Shown here: piece by piece, positions 9,721 to 18,820 of the stretch | Layout: every line of letters starts with the position of its first letter | Numbering within the stretch: the stretch's first letter is position 1 | Source of the DNA: Nocardia sp. NRRL S-836 | Lineage (GTDB): Bacteria > Actinomycetota > Actinomycetes > Mycobacteriales > Pseudonocardiaceae | NCBI RefSeq assembly: GCF_001279525.1 | Contig: NZ_LGDY01000092.1 | Coordinates: 62,001-126,000 of the forward strand | Reading direction: 5' to 3' | Length of the DNA: 64,000 bases | The notes under the pieces: model-generated | The model's input: only the letters and a program-made list of their open reading frames with translations | Databases searched by the model: none | What the model was told of the DNA's origin: nothing | Program-made: the position numbers and the translations under genes

Positions 9721-9832
9721 ACACCGTTCGTTTCTGCGCAATCCGACCGCCGAGCAAGCTCTTGCCCCGCCAATCGGGACACTCAAACGAAGTATGAGCT
9801 ACAGCACACAATCGTTGCGGAAAAGGAGACAC

Positions 9833-10495
9833 GTGATCGTCCAATCCAGACTCGATGGAGACGAACTCCACGCCGTCCGAACAGGACATGGACTCATCTA
9901 GACACGGCAACTGCAGACAGAAACTGCCCTTTCGCCTTGACCAATGCCGCAGGCCGAGCAGAAGCGGTAGCCCGGTTCATTGCCGAACCGGATGCCGGCG
10001 TTCTCGCGTTGGCGATGGAGTTCGCGGCGACCTGCCTCAACCCGACACAAGGCCTGATCAAGGGCCCGCGGCACCCTCGCGCAGCGCAGCTCGGTCGGCA
10101 CCGGCGCGGTACTCGCGGCGTTCGCCGAGTTGCTGGCCAGCCTGCCGTGGGCAGTCTATGACGTTCGCCGCGCAGTGTCACCGCGCACGGACGGAAAGAC
10201 GAACCACTCACGGTCGGTGCGCATCCTCGATGTCGGCGAACCTGGCCTCATGCGCGCCCGGCTGGACCAACGCGCCCGCTGCGCGGGCGCCGCGGTGACC
10301 ATCGGCGACCCGGCGTTCCCCGACGACACCCACCCACGTGCCTGGCTGCGCCTCCGCGACCAGCAACAGCTCGCCTACGGCGCGCCGACTGCTGAGCAGT
10401 TCCTCACCATCGCGCCCGCCACCGCGATGCCCAAGACCGGCCCGGCGTTCCCCGCCGCATGGGCGGCTGCCTCCCAGATCCGCCTCATCGTCTGA
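9833..10495 (+). pseudogene. Decayed hypothetical gene
   Basis: GTG 9833 has a good AAGGAGA site but its frame stops at 9899-9901. Protein-like sequence continues in a second frame (AVARFIAEPDAGVLALAMEF, about 9960-10075) and again in the first frame from about 10073 to the stop at 10495 (AVLAAFAELLASLPWAVYDV and beyond). Third-position GC bias follows the frame changes. I do not recognise the family. It appears to be one element-type gene broken by at least one nonsense change and one frameshift. Confidence 0.55.
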
Positions 10496-10535
10496 AATCC
10501 CTTACCTGCCACCACGACGAAGGAGACGGCCTGCC

Positions 10536-11217
10536 ATGGGCAACCGCACCTCAGGATCCAACATCATCCACTCTTGCCCGCCGCACCACGTCCGCACGGT
10601 GAGAGGTGCCCTCAAGCGGTACGGCCCCGTCGGCTGCGACGACCAGCCTGGCCGCCTCACCCTGGCCTTGAGCGAGGCATACAACGCCGAAGGGACCTTC
10701 TCGATCGGTGACGCCACGCGCTGACCACGCACTTGAGCAAGGTCACGCCCGAGATCGCGTTCACAGTCGACGAGGAACCTATCGGTGGACCGGGCACCGC
10801 CTGCTAGTACGGGCCCGGCCTCGGTCTGGTCGCTGCGCCCTGCGACAACTACGCCGAGGCGTTCTTCGGCCAGTCCGAGATCCTGGAGTGATCGAGGAAC
10901 CGGCCGACGGGCGGGACGCCAAGCTCGGCATTCCATGGCGAATCGCGATCGCTGCGATGCCCGAAGACACCGGTGAGGAATTGGAGTCCTTTGCCGCGCA
11001 TTGGATTCCGCATCACCGACAACTCACGATCGACATCACGAGCGAGGGCACGCTGCGCCGCAGCGTCAGCCCCGACGACGGTCAGGCCACTCCCGACCTT
11101 GCTTCGGCCAACGAGTCGCTTGTGGAACTGGGCTCCCAGCGCTTCCGCGACTGGACCTCGCCCGACGCGATCTCCCGGCTGTGGGCCCCCGTCGTCCACC
11201 AGGCCCCTGAAATCTGA
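10536..11217 (+). pseudogene. Broken paralogue of the gene at 11923
   Basis: It starts MGNRTSGSN with a Cys-Pro-Pro-His box like the MGHLPQGQ...CPPHRVRAV start of the intact gene at 11923. The frame then shifts at 10723, meets an in-frame TAG at about 10806 and a TGA at about 10889, and recovers with LGIPWRIAIAAMPEDTGEE, matching LGVPWRTAIAATAADIVTE of the intact copy. This is a tandem paralogue that has lost function. Role unknown. Confidence 0.7.
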
Positions 11218-11272
11218 CAGAACTGCCGCGCCTTCCGCAGACGAACCGGACAAGCCCGAAAGGACACTCAAC

Positions 11273-11746
11273 GTGGATACCACCATCAGCCCGGCACGGG
11301 CCGCCAACATCATGATCAGTCACGGCTTCACTCAGGGCTGTATCGGCGGTGTCCTGGATCGCGCCGTCCTGCACGGACGTGCCACCGTCCGCTGGTCCAG
11401 CATCGGCAAGGAGGCCACCGTTGTACGCCGCGGTGCCGACGTCGAGTTGACTATCACCCGCGTCGTCGCGATGCACCGCCACGTCGTGGACGACTTCGAG
11501 CATTTCAGGCCCGGCGACCACATCGTCTGGTACCACGGGCCGACGAACCGGCGGCAGAACGGCACGATCACCGCTTGGTCACCGGAGTACCGCATCAACG
11601 CCCTCGGCACGATCGTGTGCCTGCAAGCCCGCGCGGTCATCTACGTCGACGACTTGGCGTGGGGCATGGGCATGGGCAAGCGCGACCTCCAAGTGGCGGA
11701 GATGTTCCTGCGCTACGGCTCCTGCATCGAGATGGTCTACCGCTAA
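11273..11746 (+). CDS. Hypothetical protein, 157 aa
   Basis: GTG 11273 follows an AAAGGA box. The protein has no signal peptide or membrane segment and no domain I recognise. A central RPGDHIVWYHGPTNRRQNGT segment resembles a small beta-barrel (KOW or SH3-like) turn. It lies between two paralogous genes (10536 pseudogene, 11923 intact) in a same-strand run of element-type genes. Confidence 0.65.
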   Translation: MDTTISPARAANIMISHGFTQGCIGGVLDRAVLHGRATVRWSSIGKEATVVRRGADVELTITRVVAMHRHVVDDFEHFRPGDHIVWYHGPTNRRQNGTITAWSPEYRINALGTIVCLQARAVIYVDDLAWGMGMGKRDLQVAEMFLRYGSCIEMVYR

Positions 11747-11922
11747 GTGGTGGTCGCGCCGCGCGGCAAGAACGGGACGGTCGGCGCGGCGAGTAACGGT
11801 CGGTGTGGTGCCGGACGAGTGCGCCCCCACCGCCCGCACGCACGACCCAGCCGGACCAGTCGGCAAGGGTTGAACAGGGTCGTTGGGGGTTTGCCTTCAC
11901 CGGCTGAGAGGAGCCACCTTTT

Positions 11923-12624
11923 ATGGGCCATTTGCCCCAGGGCCAGGTCACTATGTACGTGTGCCCGCCGCACCGTGTCCGAGCCGTCCTCGAGGTTCTC
12001 CAGGATCACGGCCTCGCCGCAATCGTCAACGCAAACCAGCGGCAGTGGTTGCAGCTGGGCGACGGATTCCGCGGCGAGCTCCCGTCCGATGCCGTACCCG
12101 CGCTGGTGTCGGCACTGGTGAAGGCGGCTCCCGAGGCCGCTTTCACCGCGTATGCCGCGCCGACGTACGAGCGGGGCGCCGGTACGACGTGCTCCTACGT
12201 GCCGGATCTCGGCACCTTCACGGCCGAATGTGACGCGACCGGCGAAGTCGTACTCAGCCCATCAGTGACCGCGAAGCCGGCCGGCAAGCCAGCTGACGTG
12301 CAGCAGACGCTGCTCGGAGTGCCATGGAGAACTGCGATCGCCGCCACGGCCGCCGACATCGTCACCGAACCCAACCTCTACATCCAGTACACCTACTTCC
12401 GGACGTGGGACCACGTGGTTATGGATCCTGCCAACAAGTCCAGGATCGTCCTGCGAACCACTGACAACTGGATCATCGCAGGTCGAGGCTTCACGCGCGC
12501 TCACCACGGGACTGACCTGGACGAGCAGTCCAAAGCGGACCTTGTGGCGAACAACCCAAGCTGGAACTGGGCGCCGGAGAGCCGCATCACCAAAACGATC
12601 CTCTACCGACTGTCCTCGTCCTGA
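11923..12624 (+). CDS. Hypothetical protein with CPPH box, 233 aa
   Basis: ATG 11923 lies 8 bases after GAGAGGAG. The N-terminal YVCPPHRVRAVLEVL segment is followed by alternating strands and helices, and LGVPWRTAIAAT near residue 130 is the block shared with the broken copy at 10536. No catalytic motif was recognised. The paralogue pair and surrounding genes suggest a conserved element-borne family of unknown role. Confidence 0.7.
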   Translation: MGHLPQGQVTMYVCPPHRVRAVLEVLQDHGLAAIVNANQRQWLQLGDGFRGELPSDAVPALVSALVKAAPEAAFTAYAAPTYERGAGTTCSYVPDLGTFTAECDATGEVVLSPSVTAKPAGKPADVQQTLLGVPWRTAIAATAADIVTEPNLYIQYTYFRTWDHVVMDPANKSRIVLRTTDNWIIAGRGFTRAHHGTDLDEQSKADLVANNPSWNWAPESRITKTILYRLSSS

Positions 12625-12888
12625 CCCTGAGCGCCTGCCCCGCAGTCAGCCGCACCCGGCACCCCAGAGCCCCATCGCGCCCCCCAGGTGCGAGGGGCGT
12701 CTGTCGTTCTGGGCGGTAACCGAGTCGAAGGATTTCGGTGCCTGCGCACGTTGCAATTCGCCGCCAGCCCGGCGGACGCCCTGCACAGTGCGCAGCACCG
12801 CACAGGCCGACGATCCACCGTTCCGGCCGCGACATCCTTTTTTCCTTTCCTATCAACAAACCCCCGAATTCACCCCAAGGGCACACCC

Positions 12889-14739
12889 ATGCCCGAAACA
12901 CCCGAACGGAGCCCCTCGATGACCGCGACCCATGACACCGAGCACGACATCGCGCCTGCCGGCGACGAGATCGCCCTCCTGACCCTGGACGTCACCAACA
13001 AGAAGACCAAATACCCGTACATCTGGCACAAAGTCGACCCGCGCAGCTTGCGCGCGGCCGGTAACTTCCGCGAGATCCACGATATTCGCGCGGAACGGCC
13101 CGATCTGATCGAGTCGATCGCCGCGAACGGCATGGACCCGAAGGCGTCGTTGATCATGACCGTTCCGGACCTGGAAACCGGCGTCGTGCAGGTGATCGCA
13201 GGTTTCCACCGCCACGCCGCCGCGGTGGAGGTCCGCAAGCGTGAGAACCCAGAGCTCCTGATCGACATCGTGGTGCACGAACCCGGCACCACCAGGGCAG
13301 AGATCCTGGTCGCGCAGAGCAACGAGAACGACCACCGCAAGGACTTCACCGGTGTCGAGCAGGCCGGCATCTACCGGGAACTCACGCTGTTCGGCCTCGA
13401 CGCCGAGACGATTTCCAAGAGGGTGGTCCATCCCGTCGAGAGGGTGCAGGCAGGGTTGAAGGTCGCCGCCAATCCGCGCGTCCGCGCCGCGGGCGCGGCC
13501 ATGCCCGACACCGACATCCTGCTGCTGGCCGCGCTCGCCGACATCACCGACGAGGCCGATCACGCGGAGCTCGTCGAGGTCCTCAACACTCATCCCTACA
13601 ACTTCGAGTGGAAGCTGCGCAGCAAGCTCACCGCGCAGAACCAGCGGACCAAGCAGGCTGAGGAAGCGCAGCGGCTGCGAGCAGACGGCGTCGTGGTCGT
13701 CGACGACCACGACCTGCCCGACACCGCCGGGCCCGTGCACGTACTGTGCGGTGCCGATGACATGACTCCGCTCGACGCGGACCAGCACGCCACCTGCCCC
13801 GGCCGTGCCGTCGGGATCGAGGTGGACCGCGACCTCGACGTCGAACTGACCGAATACTGCCTGGACTACGCCGCGTTCGGCCACCGCATGATCGCGGACG
13901 TGAGGATCGAGGCAGCGAAGGCCGAGCTGCAGGCCGCCGGTGTCCGCCTGGTCGCTTCCGACGACGCCACCGCGCTCACCTTGCGCGGGCTGCAGGCTGA
14001 CAGGAACGCGGGGCAGCACCTGACCGAGGACGAGCACGCCGGCTGCCCAGGCCACGCCGCCTACGTCGAGGACTTCGTGCTCAACGACAAGGCAGAGGTC
14101 GTCTTCGTCTGCACCGACTACACCACCCACGGCCACATCCTGCGGCAGGGGTTCAGCTCTAAGACCACGCGGTCGAGGCAGTGGAAGGCCGCGGAGAACA
14201 AGCGCGCCGAGGTCAACAACAAGGAGTGGAAGAAGCAGAAAGCCGAGCGCCGCAAGTGGCTGGAGAAGGTCTTCTTCAAGGGGTGGCGTAGCCGTAACGA
14301 CAAGTCGCTGCCCGCGCGACTGCAGAACTGGCTCACACTCGCCGAGGTGCAGGCCAGCCATTACCTGGCCGAGGCCGCGCCCATGCACAGCTACGCCTGC
14401 ACCCTGCTCGGCCTGAACCAGTCCGTGGGCTCCGTGCGCAGCGCGTACCCGATCGCCGTGCACCTGCGCAAGAAGACCACGTCGGCAACCCAGGCCACGC
14501 TCATCCGCCTCGCCATGGTGCTCGGCGCCTGCGAGAGCCACTACAACGCCAGCTTCACGAACACCGCCGACCGCTCGTGGCGCGAACCCAGCGAGGACAC
14601 CCGCTTCTACTTCGAGCTGCTGGCTCTGCTCGGCTACCCGGCCGAGCACATCGAGAAGGTCGTCCTCAACCCCGATCTCGACATCGAACACTGGCCCCAC
14701 CTCGCGCCCGGCTGGACTCCATCCGACAAAGCCGCCTGA
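12889..14739 (+). CDS. ParB-like nuclease-domain protein, 616 aa
   Basis: Start ATG 12889 (AAGGG upstream) or ATG 12919 (GGAG upstream); both give the same domains. Residues about 45-150 form a ParB/Srx-like domain: VDPRSLR at the start, a SIAANGM helix, and GFHRHAAAVEV in place of the usual GERR box. An HTH-like segment (ISKRVVHPVERV) follows. The rest contains two similar blocks around HATCPGRAVGIE and HAGCPGHAAYVE, each with a conserved C-x-D-Y, and a highly basic stretch near residue 450. ParB-like proteins bind DNA and many hydrolyse CTP. No ParA is present in the window, so plasmid partition is not shown; regulation or an element-specific role is equally possible. Confidence 0.75.
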   Translation: MPETPERSPSMTATHDTEHDIAPAGDEIALLTLDVTNKKTKYPYIWHKVDPRSLRAAGNFREIHDIRAERPDLIESIAANGMDPKASLIMTVPDLETGVVQVIAGFHRHAAAVEVRKRENPELLIDIVVHEPGTTRAEILVAQSNENDHRKDFTGVEQAGIYRELTLFGLDAETISKRVVHPVERVQAGLKVAANPRVRAAGAAMPDTDILLLAALADITDEADHAELVEVLNTHPYNFEWKLRSKLTAQNQRTKQAEEAQRLRADGVVVVDDHDLPDTAGPVHVLCGADDMTPLDADQHATCPGRAVGIEVDRDLDVELTEYCLDYAAFGHRMIADVRIEAAKAELQAAGVRLVASDDATALTLRGLQADRNAGQHLTEDEHAGCPGHAAYVEDFVLNDKAEVVFVCTDYTTHGHILRQGFSSKTTRSRQWKAAENKRAEVNNKEWKKQKAERRKWLEKVFFKGWRSRNDKSLPARLQNWLTLAEVQASHYLAEAAPMHSYACTLLGLNQSVGSVRSAYPIAVHLRKKTTSATQATLIRLAMVLGACESHYNASFTNTADRSWREPSEDTRFYFELLALLGYPAEHIEKVVLNPDLDIEHWPHLAPGWTPSDKAA

Positions 14740-14896
14740 CAGCATCCCGCTGCTGTGCCGGAAGGGCCCAGGTCCTGCCGGCACAACAGCCGCGAACGCC
14801 GTACCAGCAGCCGTTCCGCCACCAGCCGAGTCCGGCACGCCTGATCACCAGCGACGACACGGCAGGGCACCGGCATTCCACGAGGAGCTGTAGACC

Positions 14897-15196
14897 CTGA
14901 CCGCAGAGCCCGATCCCGATCTCGTACTCCGTGCCTTCCTCGACCTCTCCAACGATCACCTCCCCGAGGAAAGCTGTGAGCAGCTCGACTCCTACGAGGT
15001 AGTGATTGCCCACGACACCGGCTACGGCTGGCTCGTCTACGTTCCGCAGCAGGACATCGCCACGTTCGCGCCACCACGCGGGTCACCTGAGGAGCTGGTC
15101 CTCATCATGGAACTGGCCCGCACCAGCGGATGCCCCTGCATCCCCTTCGACTGCGATGCGCCCATCACCGAGTTGCTCCCCACCTTCCATCGGTGA
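14897..15196 (+). CDS. Hypothetical small protein, likely CTG start
   Basis: The reading frame is protein-like from TAEPDPDLVLRAFLDL at 14900 onward and is preceded by GAGGAGCTG, but the only codon at the right place is CTG 14897. A GTG at 15002 would remove a third of the protein. The 99-residue product has no recognised domain. Either the gene uses a rare CTG start or its ATG has mutated. It follows the ParB-like gene by 160 bp. Confidence 0.5.
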   Translation: MTAEPDPDLVLRAFLDLSNDHLPEESCEQLDSYEVVIAHDTGYGWLVYVPQQDIATFAPPRGSPEELVLIMELARTSGCPCIPFDCDAPITELLPTFHR

Positions 15197-15380
15197 CCCA
15201 GCCGTTCTCGAACCGCACACCAGGCGCACAACCGCTACGTCGGTGACGCAACCACCACCAGCGGATTCCGCCTTCGCACCCGTAACGGGCTCACCTTCGC
15301 CCCACGCAGCGGCTGCCCACCGGACATCGGTCCACCGGGCGACCACAGTCCGTCGTGTCCTCTTTCACTCCGATAGGCCC

Positions 15381-16088
15381 ATGACCATGACCAATCTCGT
15401 CCCGCGCACCGCCTACGCGCCGGAGAACAGCATCCTTGACGGCGAAGTCATCGCCGTCGATCTCGCCCCCCTCGCCGCCGAGCTGGACGCCACGTCCCTG
15501 CCCGCCGCCCTGATCACCGCCGTCGGCGACCTGCTCGGCGACGATGCCAGGGGATTCTTCGCCGTCATGACCGACGCGTTCGAGCGCATCGGTTTGGCCG
15601 AGCAGGAGATCGCCGCCGCCCAGGTCCGGCATCCCCGGCATGCCGACCGGATCTGGCATAGCTTCTCGCTCCTTCAGCCTGATCCAGGCTTGGAGCGGAT
15701 GAACAGCGAGATGGTCTACCGCTCCCACTGCCGCGAAATCCTCGACCGCGTCGCCGCGGGCGAGGACACGCGGCCCGGCACCGCCGCCGAGGGTTGCTGC
15801 GCCTTGCGCAACACGAGCCTGGTGGCGCCGCTCACCTCCGCCGGCGCCGGCCTGTACTTGAGGCTGTGGGACGCCGCGGGCTTCCCCGAAATCGAGGGCT
15901 TTGCCGAGGCGAGATCGCACTACGAAGCGTTCAAGAAGCCGATCATGGACGACCACGAGCAGTTCCTCCGCAACAAACTCACCATGCCTGACCGCCGCTT
16001 GGGTGGCATCAACTGCCACGGCCGCCATCACGACGACAAGCTCGACTGCCTCTACGCGTCCGTGCCGGAGCCTGCGCTCGGCAGCTGA
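15381..16088 (+). CDS. Hypothetical protein, 235 aa
   Basis: ATG 15381 (MTMTNLVPRTAYAPENS). Acidic N-terminus, helical middle, and a C-terminal NCHGRHHDDKLDC segment rich in Cys and His that could bind metal. It has a SHCREILDRVAAGEDTRPGT block. No family recognised. It belongs to the same-strand run of element-type genes. Confidence 0.65.
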   Translation: MTMTNLVPRTAYAPENSILDGEVIAVDLAPLAAELDATSLPAALITAVGDLLGDDARGFFAVMTDAFERIGLAEQEIAAAQVRHPRHADRIWHSFSLLQPDPGLERMNSEMVYRSHCREILDRVAAGEDTRPGTAAEGCCALRNTSLVAPLTSAGAGLYLRLWDAAGFPEIEGFAEARSHYEAFKKPIMDDHEQFLRNKLTMPDRRLGGINCHGRHHDDKLDCLYASVPEPALGS

Positions 16089-16165
16089 CCAGGCTTCCGC
16101 ATCGGACACATTCCCTCGGATCGGCTTCCTGTTCTGCACAACAACATGGAGGAAACAAGACACCC

Positions 16166-16714
16166 ATGTCATCCACGATCCCGTTTCCGCCGTGCCCTGA
16201 CTGCGAAGGGCCACTGAAGCTGCGCTTCGACACCACCTATGTCTACTGCCTCAACACGACGTGTGAGTTCGATGGCATCAACGCGGGCGAGGTGGTCGGC
16301 GACCACGGACAGCCCGATCGTGGTCTGCCTCGACCGCTCATCAAGGGCCGCCCCGTCCCGTGGATCGCTCCGGTCATCGGCGACCAGGTCGCGTGGAAGG
16401 CGCTCAATGCGGTCAGGTTCCGTTCGGCCGAAAGGCACTGGTTGTGCCAGTACTGCGGTGACGCCTTGGACTCGGCGCCGACCGCGTGGGTGGCGGTCGC
16501 CCAGGACGAGGTCGCGGCCGGCGGCGGCCTGCACCAGAACTGCATGGAACTGGCACGCGCCGAATGCCCGGCGCTGCGTCACGATCCCTGCTTCGTCTTC
16601 GCCGAGGTACGCCCCGAAGACCGAGCCCACGACTGGTCCGCTGTGATCGAGCGGCTGATGGCCTACGAGCAACTACACGACCAGGTTCCCAACATCGTCC
16701 CTCTGCTCGTCTGA
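16166..16714 (+). CDS. Zinc-ribbon hypothetical protein, 182 aa
   Basis: ATG 16166, with GGAGGAAAC 12 bases upstream. It contains two Cys clusters: CPDC with a second pair (YVYCLNTTC) near the start, and CQYC near residue 95 with later Cys and His. The arrangement suggests two small zinc ribbons. The role is unknown; similar small proteins are common in actinobacterial integrated elements. Confidence 0.7.
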   Translation: MSSTIPFPPCPDCEGPLKLRFDTTYVYCLNTTCEFDGINAGEVVGDHGQPDRGLPRPLIKGRPVPWIAPVIGDQVAWKALNAVRFRSAERHWLCQYCGDALDSAPTAWVAVAQDEVAAGGGLHQNCMELARAECPALRHDPCFVFAEVRPEDRAHDWSAVIERLMAYEQLHDQVPNIVPLLV

Positions 16715-17105
16715 TCAACAGCAGTATCAACCAGCCCGCGCCAGCAGGTGACGAAACCTATTGTTCGCCAACGGCAGCGCGCCCCGCCGTACGGCACGAG
16801 GGTCAGGCCCTGATTCCCCGCGAACCGGAACCGCGCCTCCGTGCTGCCCGGCCATCGACTTCACCCGCGAACGGAAAACCACGCGAAACACGGCCACAAT
16901 GACATCACCCAACGAACCGACGCTCTCACCAACAACGCCGCCAGCTGAATATCGCGGACCCGTCCAGGCCCGAGTAGCATGAGCGGGTCCCCGGTCGACG
17001 GGGTCATGTCAAGCAGCTCCAGGTCGAGCTGAGGATCCCAACGCCGCGCGCAGCCCTGCGCGTGATGCCGTGTCCTCGTGCGTCGATGACCTGGGAGAGC
17101 TCTTC
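16715..17105. other. Intergenic region
   Basis: About 390 bp without a recognisable gene. It presumably carries the promoter of the following gene. No repeat or hairpin of note was seen. Confidence 0.4.
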
Positions 17106-17690
17106 ATGACCAACGACCAGCAGGACCTGCCGCCGCTGTCGGGCACCGCCAAGCAGGTCGCGTGGGCACAGACCATCCGCGACGAGGCGGTAGCCAAGCT
17201 CGGCGATCGCCTCCAGGATCCGGCCGTGCGCGCGGTGCTGGCCGAACACGTCGAGGCCGGCTGGTGGATCGACCACCGCGGGAACCCGGCACGGGAGGTT
17301 CGGCGGCTGGCGGGGCCGACCGAGCGGGACCGCGCCGAAGGCCGCGAGCGTACTCAGCGGCTGCTGGCCTGGGTGCTGGACGGACCGCCAGGGCCGTCGC
17401 AGATCGTGCACGATCCTCGGTGGAACAACAGGCAAGGCATGCGCCCGCCGGATCCGATCTACCTCAACGGACAGGCAGGCCGCGCGTTCAGCGCGTGGGG
17501 CGCGCTGGTCGGCGACTACCTCGGAGTGCTCGACCGCGCGGCACTACGCGCGTGGGCCACCGAGCACTCCTGGCACCGCCGGTGCCGCGCTGCTGACCGT
17601 CGTGCTCGACGACGTGGACACACGCACCGACCACCTCACCCCGTGGGACAGTCTTCTGGCGGAGTGGGCGGTAGCCGAGAAGCTGCGTGA
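17106..17690 (+). CDS. KQVAWA/WWID-family hypothetical protein
   Basis: ATG 17106. Residues about 9-60 carry the block LSGTAKQVAWAQTIRDEA followed by GWWIDHRG, also found in the protein at 29715-30029. The last ~40 residues (HRRCRAADRRARRRG) are Arg-rich and look out of frame, while the neighbouring frame from about 17572 (GTAGAALLTVVLDDVDTRTD) looks like real protein. A frameshift near 17570 probably separates this gene from its original C-terminus. Function unknown. Confidence 0.6.
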   Translation: MTNDQQDLPPLSGTAKQVAWAQTIRDEAVAKLGDRLQDPAVRAVLAEHVEAGWWIDHRGNPAREVRRLAGPTERDRAEGRERTQRLLAWVLDGPPGPSQIVHDPRWNNRQGMRPPDPIYLNGQAGRAFSAWGALVGDYLGVLDRAALRAWATEHSWHRRCRAADRRARRRGHTHRPPHPVGQSSGGVGGSREAA

Positions 17691-17841
17691 CCTGCACGCG
17701 GTACTGAACCCGCGGCCACCGGTCGAGCTGCCCCCCGACCGACCCGGTGCCAGCACGGGCGACTGTTCACCGAGCCATGCCCCCACTGCGGCGACAGACG
17801 CCGGTGGCGGCACAGCGATCAGGGGAGACGAGGAGGAGCTC

Positions 17842-18210
17842 ATGAGCACCGACGGCGACGCCAGCCTGGTGGACCCAGTGCCTGGAGACGACCTCACCGC
17901 GATGTCCGACGAGCAGCTGCGCGTCGTGATCCGCCGTGATGGCTGGGATTCGCCCTGGTATGGCAGCTCGGACGAGCGCACGCCGGAGATGGAAGTGCTG
18001 ACGCGCTATCCCTACCTGTGCGGCCTGCGTCGCGCTGTTCAGGTCGCGTTCACGGCCGATACCAACGCCGCGTGGGAGTCCGATCCGGACATCGTCACCT
18101 CGTGGCTGTCCGAGCCCTCGGCGGTGACGGCTGCGGTGCACGACGCCTACCTCCATGCTCTCCAGCGGTGGCTGGACGGCACCGCGATCGACCAAGCTGA
18201 CCCGAGGTAG
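17842..18210 (+). CDS. Hypothetical protein, 122 aa
   Basis: ATG 17842 follows a very strong GAGGAGGAG box. The same frame is open upstream to a GTG at 17602 (LDDVDTRTDHLTPWD), which probably belongs to the shifted C-terminus of the preceding gene. The product is acidic and helical, with no recognised domain (for example VIRRDGWDSPWYGSSDE). A 47-residue basic reading frame from GTG 18210 overlaps its stop; I do not rate it further. Confidence 0.55.
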   Translation: MSTDGDASLVDPVPGDDLTAMSDEQLRVVIRRDGWDSPWYGSSDERTPEMEVLTRYPYLCGLRRAVQVAFTADTNAAWESDPDIVTSWLSEPSAVTAAVHDAYLHALQRWLDGTAIDQADPR

Positions 18211-18403
18211 TGGAGATCCATCGCCGAGGCACCACCAACGCCATCAAGTCCGCGAAGACCACGTCGCGCGAAGCGCACCGGCCCCGGAACCCCTCGCGCG
18301 GCAGGTCGCCGACGCCGAACCCGCACACGCCGACGTGGCGCCATCGCCGGTAGGACTGCGGCGTCAACCACTCGATCTTCCCCGGCTGTGGTTGTGCGCG
18401 TAC

Positions 18404-18790
18404 GTGGCCGGCCGCTGCTCGTCGACCGTCCGGGCACTCAACGCACTGCCCAGCCCCGGCCGTGCGGCTATCTGTGGGATCGGGCTGGTCGGCAGGTGCC
18501 CGGCCGCCACCCCGGCGACCGCGGCCGCAGACCTGCCCGCCTGTCACGACGAGACCGTGCTCGCGCTGCTCGACCTCTACGACGCCGCCACTGACCTGAT
18601 GCGGCGCTGGTCGCGTGCGGTGAGCCTCGCGCACAGCGGAGACGCGGCCGCGGCATTCATCGCCTCGATCCTGATCCACGACTTTCGGCCCGTCCGCGGG
18701 TACGCGATCCGGCTTGCCGAGCAGATAAAATATCTGGAACAGCGCGCGGGTGCCGCTGGTCTGCTCACGCCGACATCGCAGGCCGGGTAG
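18404..18790 (+). CDS. Hypothetical protein, possibly a 5'-truncated remnant
   Basis: From about 18440 to the stop at 18790 the frame is strongly protein-like (ETVLALLDLYDAATDLMRRW, then FRPVRGYAIRLAEQIKYLEQR). The start is unclear; GTG 18404 is the nearest option. The sequence upstream (18211-18400) is poorly protein-like, so the gene may have lost its 5' part. No family recognised. Confidence 0.4.
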   Translation: MAGRCSSTVRALNALPSPGRAAICGIGLVGRCPAATPATAAADLPACHDETVLALLDLYDAATDLMRRWSRAVSLAHSGDAAAAFIASILIHDFRPVRGYAIRLAEQIKYLEQRAGAAGLLTPTSQAG

Positions 18791-18820
18791 AAGCGTGGTG
18801 CCCGGCAGCGGGCATGTGGT

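Noticed and set aside
12853..14838. 661-codon open frame on the minus strand
   Set aside because: Antisense of the ParB-like gene; composition is typical of a GC-rich shadow frame, and the plus frame shows family motifs.
18147..18437. Minus-strand frame opposite the 18.2-18.4 kb gap
   Set aside because: Arg-rich, no motif and poor third-position bias; not supported as a gene.
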